Shown in pieces: positions 8,373-15,321 of a DNA stretch of 64,000 nt. A program made the translations under genes and the position numbers. The stretch comes from Sphingomonas sp. AX6 (GTDB lineage: Bacteria > Pseudomonadota > Alphaproteobacteria > Sphingomonadales > Sphingomonadaceae), in contig NZ_LR733979.1 in NCBI RefSeq assembly GCF_902506605.1, positions 1,747,712 through 1,811,711 of the forward strand, written 5' to 3'. The notes beneath the pieces are model-generated. The model did not search any database. It saw nothing but the letters and a program-made list of their open reading frames with translations, and was not told where the DNA came from. Positions within the stretch are counted from its first letter, which is position 1. Each line of letters opens with the position of its first letter.

Positions 8373-10382
8373 ATGTCCAGTTTCACGCTGCGGGCCGCAT
8401 TGTCGGTCGGCATTTCCGCATCCGCGCTTCTTTGCGCGTTCCCCGCCCTTGCTCGCGATGACGAGCTGCCACGTGACGAACAGCAGGTCACCGTCATTGG
8501 CCAGCGCGCTACCGATCCCGAACAGCGCCGCGGCGGGGCCGACCGGGTCGAGGCCGGGCAATTCGAAGACAAGGTCGCGGTCTCGCTCGCCGATGCGCTT
8601 GCTTTCTCGCCCGGCGTCTATGCCCAGCCCCGCTTCGGTCAGGAAACCCGGCTGTCGATTCGCGGGTCGGGGATCAGCCGCGGCTTTCACATGCGTGGGC
8701 TGACGCTGCTCCAGGACGGCATCCCCATCAACATGGCCGACGACAATGGCGATTTTCAAGAACTGGACCCGCAAGTGTTCGAGGCGATCGAAGTGTATCG
8801 CGGCGCCAATGCGCTGCGGTTCGGCGGATCGACATTGGGCGGCGCGATCAACGCGATCACGCCGACCGGGCGGAGCGCACCGGGCATCGAATTACGCGCC
8901 GATGGCGGCAGTTTCGACACGCTGCGCGGCAAGATCGCTTACGGCACGTCGGATGCGGTGGGCGATGTGTTCGTGGCGTTGACCGGCGATACGTCGTCGG
9001 GCGATCGCCAGCAATCGGATCGCCGGTCGCTGCGGCTGAATGGCAATGTCGGGCTGAGGCTGGGCGTGGGGGCGGAAACGCGCTTCTATGCGTCGATCAA
9101 CCATATCCGTCAGGAGTCGCCCGGCAACCTCAACCTGACCGACACGCTGGACAATCCGGGCAAGGCGCGCGCGGTATTGATCGCCAATAATTATGGCCGC
9201 GACATCGATTCGATCCGGTTGCAGAACCGCACGCGCTTCGCGATCGGCAGCGGGGAAGCGAGCGTCGGCGCGTTCTACAGCACCAAGCAGCTCTACCACC
9301 CGATCTTTCAGGTCATCGACCACAAGTCGGACACCTATGGCGCGTTCGCCAGTCTGGATTATGCCGGGCGCGTGAACGACGCGATCGGCTGGGAACTCAC
9401 GCTGGGCAGCCAGGCGCGGTTCGGCACGACCGATGCCAAACAGTTCGTCAATGTCGCGGGCAAGCGCGGCGCGTTGACCGCCAGCATCGTCCAGCGGGCA
9501 CATACCATTAACAGCCATGTCGAGGGTCGCCTGCTGCTCGGCGACACGCTCAGCCTGATCGCGGGCGGGGTCCACACGCTGGGCGAGCGCGAGGTCGACA
9601 ATCTGATCGCCCCCGCCAACAGCGACGGCGGCCGTTTCAACGGATTCTCGCCCAAATTCGGGGTCCTGTGGACGCCGGTGCCGGGGGTGCAGCTTTACGC
9701 CCACCGGTCGCGCAGCCTTGAACTGCCTGGCTTCTCCGAACTGGTGCAGGCCCCAACGGTGGGCTTCGTCGCGGTCTATCCGCAGCGCGCCTGGACGACC
9801 GAGATCGGCACGCGCGGACAGCTGGGCATCGCAAGCTGGGACATCAGCCTCTACCGCGCCGGCCTTCGCGGGGAGATTCTGCAATTCGTGGTCGGTCCGG
9901 ACATTCCGGCATCCACCTTCAACGCCGATCGCACCTTGCATCAGGGGGTCGAGGCGGGGCTGACGCTGGCCATCGCGCCTTGGCTGGCGCTGACCCAGGT
10001 TTATCAATTCAACGATTTCCGCTTCGTCGATGATGCGCGTTATGGCGACAACCGGCTGCCGGTGGTGCCCGAGCATCTCTACCGTGCCGAACTGCGGCTG
10101 GGGACGGAAGCGATGAGCGTTTCACCGCGGGTCGAATGGATTCCGCAGGGCGCGTGGGCGGATTATCGCAACACGCTGCGGGTGGAGGGCTATGCGACGA
10201 TCGGTCTGGGCGCCAAGGCGCGACTGTCCGAATCGCTCAGCGTCTTCCTCGATGCACGCAACCTGACCGCGAAAAAGGCGGTGGGCGACATCTCCGCCGT
10301 CGTCGCGGCGACGCCTGCGTCGGAGATCTTCTATCCGATCGAACGGCGCGGCATTTACGGCGGCGTGCGCGCGAATTTTTGA
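8373..10382 (+). CDS. TonB-dependent outer-membrane receptor
   Basis: 669 residues with a signal peptide (ending PALARD), a TonB-box-like QQVTVIGQ, a plug domain (LADALAFSPGVYAQPRF, LSIRGSGISRG, LLQDGIPINMAD, IEVYRGANALRFGGSTLGGAIN) and a beta-barrel ending in ...GGVRANF with the aromatic last residue expected for barrel assembly. It should import a large or scarce ligand with energy from TonB. The upstream DUF2946-type protein suggests a metal ligand such as copper, but the plug is also like those of ferric-siderophore receptors. It is followed at once by a terminator. Confidence 0.92.
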   Translation: MSSFTLRAALSVGISASALLCAFPALARDDELPRDEQQVTVIGQRATDPEQRRGGADRVEAGQFEDKVAVSLADALAFSPGVYAQPRFGQETRLSIRGSGISRGFHMRGLTLLQDGIPINMADDNGDFQELDPQVFEAIEVYRGANALRFGGSTLGGAINAITPTGRSAPGIELRADGGSFDTLRGKIAYGTSDAVGDVFVALTGDTSSGDRQQSDRRSLRLNGNVGLRLGVGAETRFYASINHIRQESPGNLNLTDTLDNPGKARAVLIANNYGRDIDSIRLQNRTRFAIGSGEASVGAFYSTKQLYHPIFQVIDHKSDTYGAFASLDYAGRVNDAIGWELTLGSQARFGTTDAKQFVNVAGKRGALTASIVQRAHTINSHVEGRLLLGDTLSLIAGGVHTLGEREVDNLIAPANSDGGRFNGFSPKFGVLWTPVPGVQLYAHRSRSLELPGFSELVQAPTVGFVAVYPQRAWTTEIGTRGQLGIASWDISLYRAGLRGEILQFVVGPDIPASTFNADRTLHQGVEAGLTLAIAPWLALTQVYQFNDFRFVDDARYGDNRLPVVPEHLYRAELRLGTEAMSVSPRVEWIPQGAWADYRNTLRVEGYATIGLGAKARLSESLSVFLDARNLTAKKAVGDISAVVAATPASEIFYPIERRGIYGGVRANF

Positions 10383-10391
10383 CGTTGTTTG

Positions 10392-10418
10392 GGGATGCGC
10401 CGCAAAGCGGCGCATCCC
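10392..10418 (+). terminator. Perfect hairpin after the TonB receptor
   Basis: A 12-bp perfect stem (GGGATGCGCCGC, loop AAA, then GCGGCGCATCCC) lies 10 bases after the receptor stop. There is no T run, so termination would rely on stem strength. Confidence 0.65.
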
Positions 10419-10420
10419 GG

Positions 10421-10500
10421 CGGCACCCGCCCACTCCCCCACCCGACCTCCCATAGAATATGCTGACTGGGAGGTCGGGTGGGGGAGTGGGCCGGTGCCG
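10421..10500. repeat. Very long palindrome (REP-like element)
   Basis: The arms at 10430-10453 and 10468-10491 pair perfectly over 24 bp around a 14-base AT-rich loop. The stem continues outwards over 10421-10427 and 10494-10500 after one mismatch. The arms are strongly strand-biased (C-rich left, G-rich right). It is probably a dispersed palindromic element, and it also insulates infA from the upstream receptor. Confidence 0.75.
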
Positions 10501-10586
10501 CAATCCAAAGCTCTCGCGCCCCGCTTCCCTTTTGTCGCCGCCCGGAGTAAGGAGCCGCGACTTTCGCTCATATAAAGAGGCATTTT

Positions 10587-10805
10587 TTGGCCAAGGAAGA
10601 ACTGCTTGAGATGCGCGGACAGGTGGTTGAGCTGTTGCCCAACGCCATGTTCCGTGTCCGGTTAGAGAATGACCACGAGATTCTCGGCCACACCGCCGGC
10701 AAGATGCGTAAGAACCGCATCCGCGTGCTGGTGGGCGACGAAGTGCTCGTCGAACTGACGCCCTACGACCTGACCAAGGGTCGGATCACCTATCGCTTCA
10801 AATAA
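10587..10805 (+). CDS. infA: Translation initiation factor IF-1
   Basis: 72 residues, the standard size for this S1/OB-fold factor that binds the ribosomal A site during initiation. It begins (M)[21 protein letters not shown] and contains the conserved [13 protein letters not shown] and [15 protein letters not shown]. The start codon is TTG, preceded by AAAGAGG at 10574-10580. There is no ATG in frame that would keep the conserved N-terminus. It heads a run of co-directional genes ending at tRNA-Phe. Confidence 0.98.
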   Translation: MAKEELLEMRGQVVELLPNAMFRVRLENDHEILGHTAGKMRKNRIRVLVGDEVLVELTPYDLTKGRITYRFK

Positions 10806-10838
10806 GGCGTGGCCGGGGAGCCGGACACGGATGTCCGC

Positions 10839-11408
10839 ATGAACCTCGTCCTCGCCTCCACCTCGCCGCGGCGGCTATCGCTGGTCGAGCGGCTTGGGGT
10901 GACGCCTGCCCGCGTCGCCGCGCCCGACATCGATGAAAACCCGCTGAAGGACGAAAGCCCCCGCGCCTATGCGCTGCGGCTTGCCGAGCAAAAGGCGCGT
11001 GCGGTGTCGCGCAATGCCGGCGAGATCATATTGGCGGGCGACACCACGATCGCGCTGGGCCGCCGCATCCTGCCACCCGCCGATACGCCCGATATCCAGC
11101 GCGACTTGCTGAACAAGCTTTCAGGAAGACGCCACCATTGTCTGTCTGCGGTGTGTGTGATCAACGCGGCGGGCAACGCGCGGGTCAAGCTGGCCGACAC
11201 GGTCGTCGCATTCAAGCGCCTGCACCCGGACGAAATCGAAGCCTACATCGCGTGCGGAGAGGGCCTGGGCAAAGCGGGCGGCTATGCCATTCAGGGCCGT
11301 GCCGAGGCGTTCGTGCGCTTCCTGTCGGGCAGCCATTCGGGCGTCATCGGACTACCGCTGTTCGAGACCCGCGCGCTGCTGAAATCCGCCGGACTAGACC
11401 TTGTCTGA
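10839..11408 (+). CDS. maf: Maf family nucleotide pyrophosphatase
   Basis: 189 residues from the ATG at 10839, which gives the canonical N-terminus NLVLASTSPRRLSLVERLG. A GTG at 10809 is in frame but would add ten non-conserved residues. Maf proteins hydrolyse non-canonical or bulk nucleoside triphosphates to monophosphates. The visible motifs are ASTSPRR, the ILAGDTTIALG catalytic region and the GKAGGYAIQGRAEAF segment. The stop overlaps the TTG start of the next gene by 8 bp, so the two are translationally coupled. Confidence 0.93.
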   Translation: MNLVLASTSPRRLSLVERLGVTPARVAAPDIDENPLKDESPRAYALRLAEQKARAVSRNAGEIILAGDTTIALGRRILPPADTPDIQRDLLNKLSGRRHHCLSAVCVINAAGNARVKLADTVVAFKRLHPDEIEAYIACGEGLGKAGGYAIQGRAEAFVRFLSGSHSGVIGLPLFETRALLKSAGLDLV

Positions 11409-12357
11409 ATGGCTCTACGAAGCCGGGATCGGTGAAAACCGCGCCGCGCTGATCGAGGGTGGCGAGATCGTGGAGGCGTATATCGAGCCCGACGATGGCG
11501 GGCTGTCGCTGGGCACCGTCGCCGAAGCGCGGTTGATCGAGCGCCCCGGTGCCGCCCGCGCCGCCCGCATCGCCTTTGCCGACGGCAGCGAAGCCCTGCT
11601 CGACGCGATTCCCACGGGGTTGAGCGAAGGCCGCAGCCTGAGGGTCGAAATCGTCCGCGAAGCCATTCCCGAGGCCGGACGCCCCAAAGCGCCGCGCGCG
11701 CGGATCGCCGCCGAAGGCGCGACAATCGCGCCCGGCCCCGATCTGCTCGCGCGCATCGCCGCGACCGGCATCGCCGTCCGGCACGGCCATCCGCACCAGC
11801 CCGACGATCTGGAAGCCGCTGGCTGGTCCGAACTACTGGAAGAGGCGGCAAGCGGAGAGATCGGCTTTTCCGGCGGCCAGCTCCGCATGAGCGTGACACC
11901 CGCGATGACCCTGTTCGACATCGACGGCACGCCACCGCTGGAACCGCTGGCAATCGCGGGCGCGCGGGCCGCCGCGCATGCAATCCGGCGGTTCGGCATC
12001 GGTGGGTCGACCGGCGTGGATTTCCCTACCCTGCCCGACAAGTCCGCCCGCAACCGCGTGGTCGAGGCCTTTGACGCCGCCATGCCCCAACCGTTCGAGC
12101 GTACTGCGATCAACGGGTTCGGGTTCCTGCACGTCGTGCGCCGTCGCCCGCGCGCATCGCTGCCCGAATGGCTCGCGCTTGCGCCCGATGCCGCCGAACT
12201 GCGCGCGCTGCTTCGCCGAATCGAACGCGAGGGTCCAACCGATCCGACCGATCACCGTATTTCGTTGCAGCTGATGGCGGCGCTCGACCAGCGCCCCGAT
12301 TGGCTGACGACCCTTCACCGCCGCACCGGTCGACCCCATCTGTTCAGGACCGTCTGA
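11401..12357 (+). CDS. Short RNase E/G-family ribonuclease
   Basis: 318 residues from a TTG start that overlaps maf. The central part matches the RNase E/G catalytic core: MTLFDIDGTPP corresponds to the TxIDVN metal-binding site and IGGSTGVDFPTL to the IGGxxxxDF segment. It is much shorter than RNase G (about 490) or RNase E and seems to have a reduced N-terminal region and no C-terminal scaffold. The maf-RNase-yacG order is usual in alphaproteobacteria. The role is presumably in rRNA or mRNA processing. The exact type (E or G) is unclear, so I give no symbol. Confidence 0.85.
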   Translation: MSEWLYEAGIGENRAALIEGGEIVEAYIEPDDGGLSLGTVAEARLIERPGAARAARIAFADGSEALLDAIPTGLSEGRSLRVEIVREAIPEAGRPKAPRARIAAEGATIAPGPDLLARIAATGIAVRHGHPHQPDDLEAAGWSELLEEAASGEIGFSGGQLRMSVTPAMTLFDIDGTPPLEPLAIAGARAAAHAIRRFGIGGSTGVDFPTLPDKSARNRVVEAFDAAMPQPFERTAINGFGFLHVVRRRPRASLPEWLALAPDAAELRALLRRIEREGPTDPTDHRISLQLMAALDQRPDWLTTLHRRTGRPHLFRTV

Positions 12358-12366
12358 AGGAAACCC

Positions 12367-12567
12367 ATGCCCCGCCGCAAACCTTGCCCGATCTGTGCCA
12401 ACCCCGTCGATCCTGCCTACAGCCCGTTTTGCAGCCGCGGCTGCCGCGACCGCGATCTGCTCAAATGGCTGGGCGACGGATACCGCATTCCGGCCGGCCC
12501 GGCAGACATCGATCCAGAAGGCGAAACTGGCGCTGCGGGGCTGGACACGCCCGTGCGCGCCGACTAA
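12367..12567 (+). CDS. yacG: DNA gyrase inhibitor / zinc protein YacG
   Basis: 66 residues with the four-Cys zinc site of YacG: CPICANPV followed by FCSRGCRDRDLLKWL. The acidic C-terminal tail is also typical. YacG binds GyrB and inhibits its DNA binding. The ATG is 9 bases after the RNase stop with GGAAA just upstream, so it belongs to the same operon. It ends 31 bp before tRNA-Phe. Confidence 0.93.
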   Translation: MPRRKPCPICANPVDPAYSPFCSRGCRDRDLLKWLGDGYRIPAGPADIDPEGETGAAGLDTPVRAD

Positions 12568-12598
12568 TGAGCGCCCTCCCCGGTCGTTCGACCGGTGT

Positions 12599-12674
12599 GC
12601 CCGGATAGCTCAGTTGGTAGAGCATGCGACTGAAAATCGCAGTGTCGGCGGTTCGAATCCGTCTCCGGGCACCA
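12599..12674 (+). tRNA. tRNA-Phe (anticodon GAA)
   Basis: A 76-base cloverleaf with the acceptor GCCCGGA paired to TCCGGGC and an encoded CCA at 12672-12674. The D arm is GCTCAGTTGGTAGAGC, the anticodon stem-loop is TGCGA-CTGAAAA-TCGCA (anticodon GAA) and the T arm contains GGTTCGAATCC. It marks the boundary of the core segment: everything after it up to about 46 kb is accessory DNA. I found no second copy of its 3' end downstream, so a classical integrase att pair is not evident. Confidence 0.98.
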
Positions 12675-12686
12675 CTTCCTCGATAA

Positions 12687-12734
12687 TGTGATTAATCGGA
12701 CCCGTTAGATATGTCGGCTTGCCCCGCTAACGTG
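12687..12734 (+). repeat. Candidate left end of the island: TGT start and two repeats 22 bp apart
   Basis: Thirteen bases after tRNA-Phe the sequence reads TGTGATTAATCGGACCC. Two related units follow, TCGGACCCGTTAGATATG (from 12696) and CTTGCCCCGCTAACGTG (from 12718), spaced 22 bp. A weaker third unit (GTCGGTGCCGTAAGTCT) is at 12801. The same unit type occurs in inverted orientation at 46125-46214, and TAATCGGACCC is shared exactly. Spaced repeats near the terminus are what TnsB-type transposases bind, so this is a candidate transposon end. Confidence 0.45.
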
Positions 12735-13353
12735 CCTGCAGATGCTATTAAGACAATAAAGTCTCATTTCGCCGATCGCCTGTCGTTTCTCGAAAATGTG
12801 GTCGGTGCCGTAAGTCTTTGAGCGGCAGAATCACGCTGCGAAAGATTTGACCTGACTAAGCAACGCCTTCGCTGAACGAAGCTCGTTGCACGGGGTATCA
12901 GCGAATGCGTCGCGCCCGATCCTAGCCCGGCAGCAATCAACAGATTTATCGTCGCTCTACTCAGTGCGTCAGGGGTGGTGTTCGACGGTATATGCCGCGA
13001 GCGGTCAGAGCGCTAGCGCGGGCCCGCTCCGCGCCGCAGTGACCACTGTGCCCTATGCAAAGCTCCTGGCGCAGCGGTTGCTGGGATGGTGCACCCATGA
13101 AAAATCAACCGGAACGAGCGCGACGTCGACGCCCCGCCCGACGGCGGCCCGGGCCTGCCTCCGGTACCGCAGGACTTTCACAGCACCGGACCGTTCAACC
13201 GGTTGTCCGGTGGCTGTCGGGTCAACGTGGCAAACGCGAGCTTCTAGGCAGTTTGAAGTGAAGCACCACGACGTAAGGTTCTAAGTTCCTTGGCAACTGC
13301 CCCGACGAGCGCAATACAGTCGGCAGTAAGAATATCGCGGTGCAGGGGGTACG
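12735..13353. other. About 620 bp without a convincing gene
   Basis: The frames present here have no recognisable protein, no good ribosome-binding site and atypical composition. The stretch contains the weak third repeat unit at 12801 and, at its end, the upstream region of the 13354 gene. It may be a leftover of older insertions at the tRNA. Confidence 0.5.
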
Positions 13354-14388
13354 ATGACCACGACCTACCACATGGTTCACTATCGCCGCTTTGAGGCGGA
13401 TGGCAAACAGTTGAAGGGCAAAACCTTGGAGGTCCTTTGTCGCGAGGCTTTGAATAGCCAAAAGGACACCTCAGCGTTGTGGGCGCGACCCGAGGATCGT
13501 GTGTTCGACGTCACCAACGGCGACGGGCGGAAGATTTTTCTAAACAAGGTCGCGGACCTCTCCAGCGCGGTTTTTGGGGAGATGTGCTTGGCACAGGCGA
13601 AAGATTTGCAGGCGCTCCTCAAAATGGAGCCCTCTGAGGTCGAGCTTTCGGACCTGACCACCGCAACCGTTTATGATCTCAACGAGCGCGAGGCCCCCGC
13701 GGGCTCGCAGTTCATTCGTGGGCTCGCGTACTGGATAGCCATAGGGAACCACGTGCTGTTTGTTAAGACGCACTCTATGACCCCCGAGCTGGTCAGGCTC
13801 TACCTTGATTGGCTCCTCAAGAAGGGCGGCGCGGTCGTCGACCCATCGCTTGCGTTCGCGCTGAATGCTGAGTTCGACAACACAATGACAGCGGGCGACA
13901 TTGGCGAAATCCGCAACCTTCGTGTGACGGGTAAGTCTGCCCCCCAGGCCGTGTCAGTCCCGGTGGAACCGAAGGAGCGCGAGGTTAAAACTTCACGGCG
14001 CATCGCCGACAAGTTCGCGGAGATGCAACAGGCGGTTCCCATCGTTGAGGCTATCTTCGGCAAGCCGAAGACGGCGTCCCTTGTTGATAGTCTCGGCCCG
14101 GAGGAGTATCTAGCTGTCGAGGCGTCGGTTAAGGTTCGGGGACGCAGGACCGAAAAATCGCGTAAGCAGTTCCAGGCCATCGCAAACGATCTAGCCGACG
14201 CTTCGGACGCGAAGGTCGAGATCGAGGGCAAGGACGGCAAGGTCGTCGATGGGGACGCCATTTTGCGGACCCGGATGCCATTTATCGTGCCGCACGAGGG
14301 CAGCAATCTGTTGGAGTTCGACAATGTCGCGGACCAGCTCCAAGAGGTATATTCTCGGTTCGTGAAGGATGGGAAGATCAAGGCCTGA
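13354..14388 (+). CDS. Soluble protein of unknown function, first gene of a two-gene unit
   Basis: 344 residues starting MTTTYHMVHYRRFEADGKQLKGKTLE, with no signal peptide or membrane segment. The middle part includes an aliphatic segment (FIRGLAYWIAIGNHVLFVKTHSM), and the C-terminal third is charged and lysine-rich (KVRGRRTEKSRKQFQAI). Its stop overlaps the start of a small membrane protein (TGATG), so the two are made together. A soluble protein coupled to a small membrane protein beside DISARM is the layout of many phage-defence pairs (sensor plus membrane effector), but nothing in the sequence proves that role. I do not recognise the family. Confidence 0.75.
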   Translation: MTTTYHMVHYRRFEADGKQLKGKTLEVLCREALNSQKDTSALWARPEDRVFDVTNGDGRKIFLNKVADLSSAVFGEMCLAQAKDLQALLKMEPSEVELSDLTTATVYDLNEREAPAGSQFIRGLAYWIAIGNHVLFVKTHSMTPELVRLYLDWLLKKGGAVVDPSLAFALNAEFDNTMTAGDIGEIRNLRVTGKSAPQAVSVPVEPKEREVKTSRRIADKFAEMQQAVPIVEAIFGKPKTASLVDSLGPEEYLAVEASVKVRGRRTEKSRKQFQAIANDLADASDAKVEIEGKDGKVVDGDAILRTRMPFIVPHEGSNLLEFDNVADQLQEVYSRFVKDGKIKA

Positions 14389-14957
14389 TGGCCCGAACGA
14401 TTGCCATCGTTGTTACCGCGGTAGCGGCCGGGCTCTTCGCTTGGGCGGTTCCGCTGGCGCGCCTGTTCGATGCGTTTACACCGTTGATTACGGCCCTTTC
14501 GATCATGGTTGCCGCGGTTTTCGTCCGTCTCAATCGCGGGATGCCGTCCTTGGAGTGGAAAAGCCTTGATCCTGGGGAGCGGCAGGGCCTCACTACGGCG
14601 ATATTGCACGTAACGACCGAGTACGGCTGGATTATCGGCATTATCGCCACCGTGCTTGTCGGGTTGGTCACGCTCACAGTGATCGGCAAGGCCGACGCTG
14701 CCATCTGGCCCGAATGGATCCGTCGGACAACCTCAGGGGCAGTGGGCAGCTTTATCAGTCTCTGCGCAGCGCGGATGGGCTACGTCGTCTGGCGGGATAT
14801 CGACGTCGTGCGGCTGCAGAAGCGGCTCATAGATGGCGCAGGTTCGCGCGAGTCATTTGAGCAGCAGGAGAATTTGGCGGATGGTAAAGTGGCGAACATC
14901 CGGGCCGCGAACGTGCGAGCAGTGGCGGTGCAGCCGCCGAAGGCTTGGGGCGAATAG
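14388..14957 (+). CDS. Small membrane protein of unknown function, second gene of a two-gene unit
   Basis: 189 residues with hydrophobic segments at about 3-22, 28-46, 84-103 and 115-135, and a soluble C-terminal tail with a charged helix (LQKRLIDGAGSRESFEQQENLADGK). The ATG overlaps the upstream stop by one base. It could be a membrane effector or an anchor for its partner. It is convergent with drmB, 364 bp away. No known domain is seen. Confidence 0.7.
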   Translation: MARTIAIVVTAVAAGLFAWAVPLARLFDAFTPLITALSIMVAAVFVRLNRGMPSLEWKSLDPGERQGLTTAILHVTTEYGWIIGIIATVLVGLVTLTVIGKADAAIWPEWIRRTTSGAVGSFISLCAARMGYVVWRDIDVVRLQKRLIDGAGSRESFEQQENLADGKVANIRAANVRAVAVQPPKAWGE

Positions 14958-15321
14958 GAAGTGGCCGAATCTCGCCGACCCCATAGGACATCCGTGAACG
15001 GAGCCCAACTGTCCTGGTTCGCGATTACCTTTACCTTGAATGCCGCTTAACAGTCACATGCCACTTGAAACGCCACGTGTGATCGGTGCCCCCAGACCTC
15101 AGCGTCCGGTAGCACAGTCCGCAGGCGTCTGGTCGGCTTGTTTGATATGTCTTGCGGATCCGCTCATCTGGGTCTCGAAAGACAAGAAGATGAGTGCGGA
15201 CACGCAACGTTACCAAGGTGGCGCTTTGATCGGTCCAACTCTCAAGTGACCAATTTGGAGACCGGCACGCGGCTGTCAGTCCAACAAAAGCCTTCATCCG
15301 CCACGGCGCGCAACGAGCAAT
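14958..15321. other. Gene-free gap where drmC would be expected, with a cluster of GTGGC-type repeats
   Basis: No frame here encodes a phospholipase-D protein. The sequence holds several related short units: GCCGCTTAA at 15042, GCCACTTGAA at 15060 and GCCACGTGT at 15072 (one orientation), and AAGGTGGCGC near 15215 with CAAGTGACCA at 15243 (opposite orientation). The clustering suggests the remains of another mobile-element end, possibly linked to the loss of drmC. Confidence 0.4.

Noticed and set aside
8892..10076. 394-residue minus-strand frame opposite the TonB receptor
   Set aside because: Antisense shadow typical of high-GC coding DNA. No motif.
12599..12674. tRNA-Phe as an integrase attachment site
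   Set aside because: No copy of the tRNA 3' end was found downstream and no tyrosine integrase gene is present. The tns genes explain mobility better.
12886..13284. 132-residue plus-strand frame after tRNA-Phe
   Set aside because: Low-complexity Arg/Ala/Thr-rich translation with no start signal or known domain.
14958..15321. A short drmC (phospholipase D) gene
   Set aside because: No HxKxxxxD motif in any frame. The longest minus-strand frame (15031-15297) is unlike DrmC.
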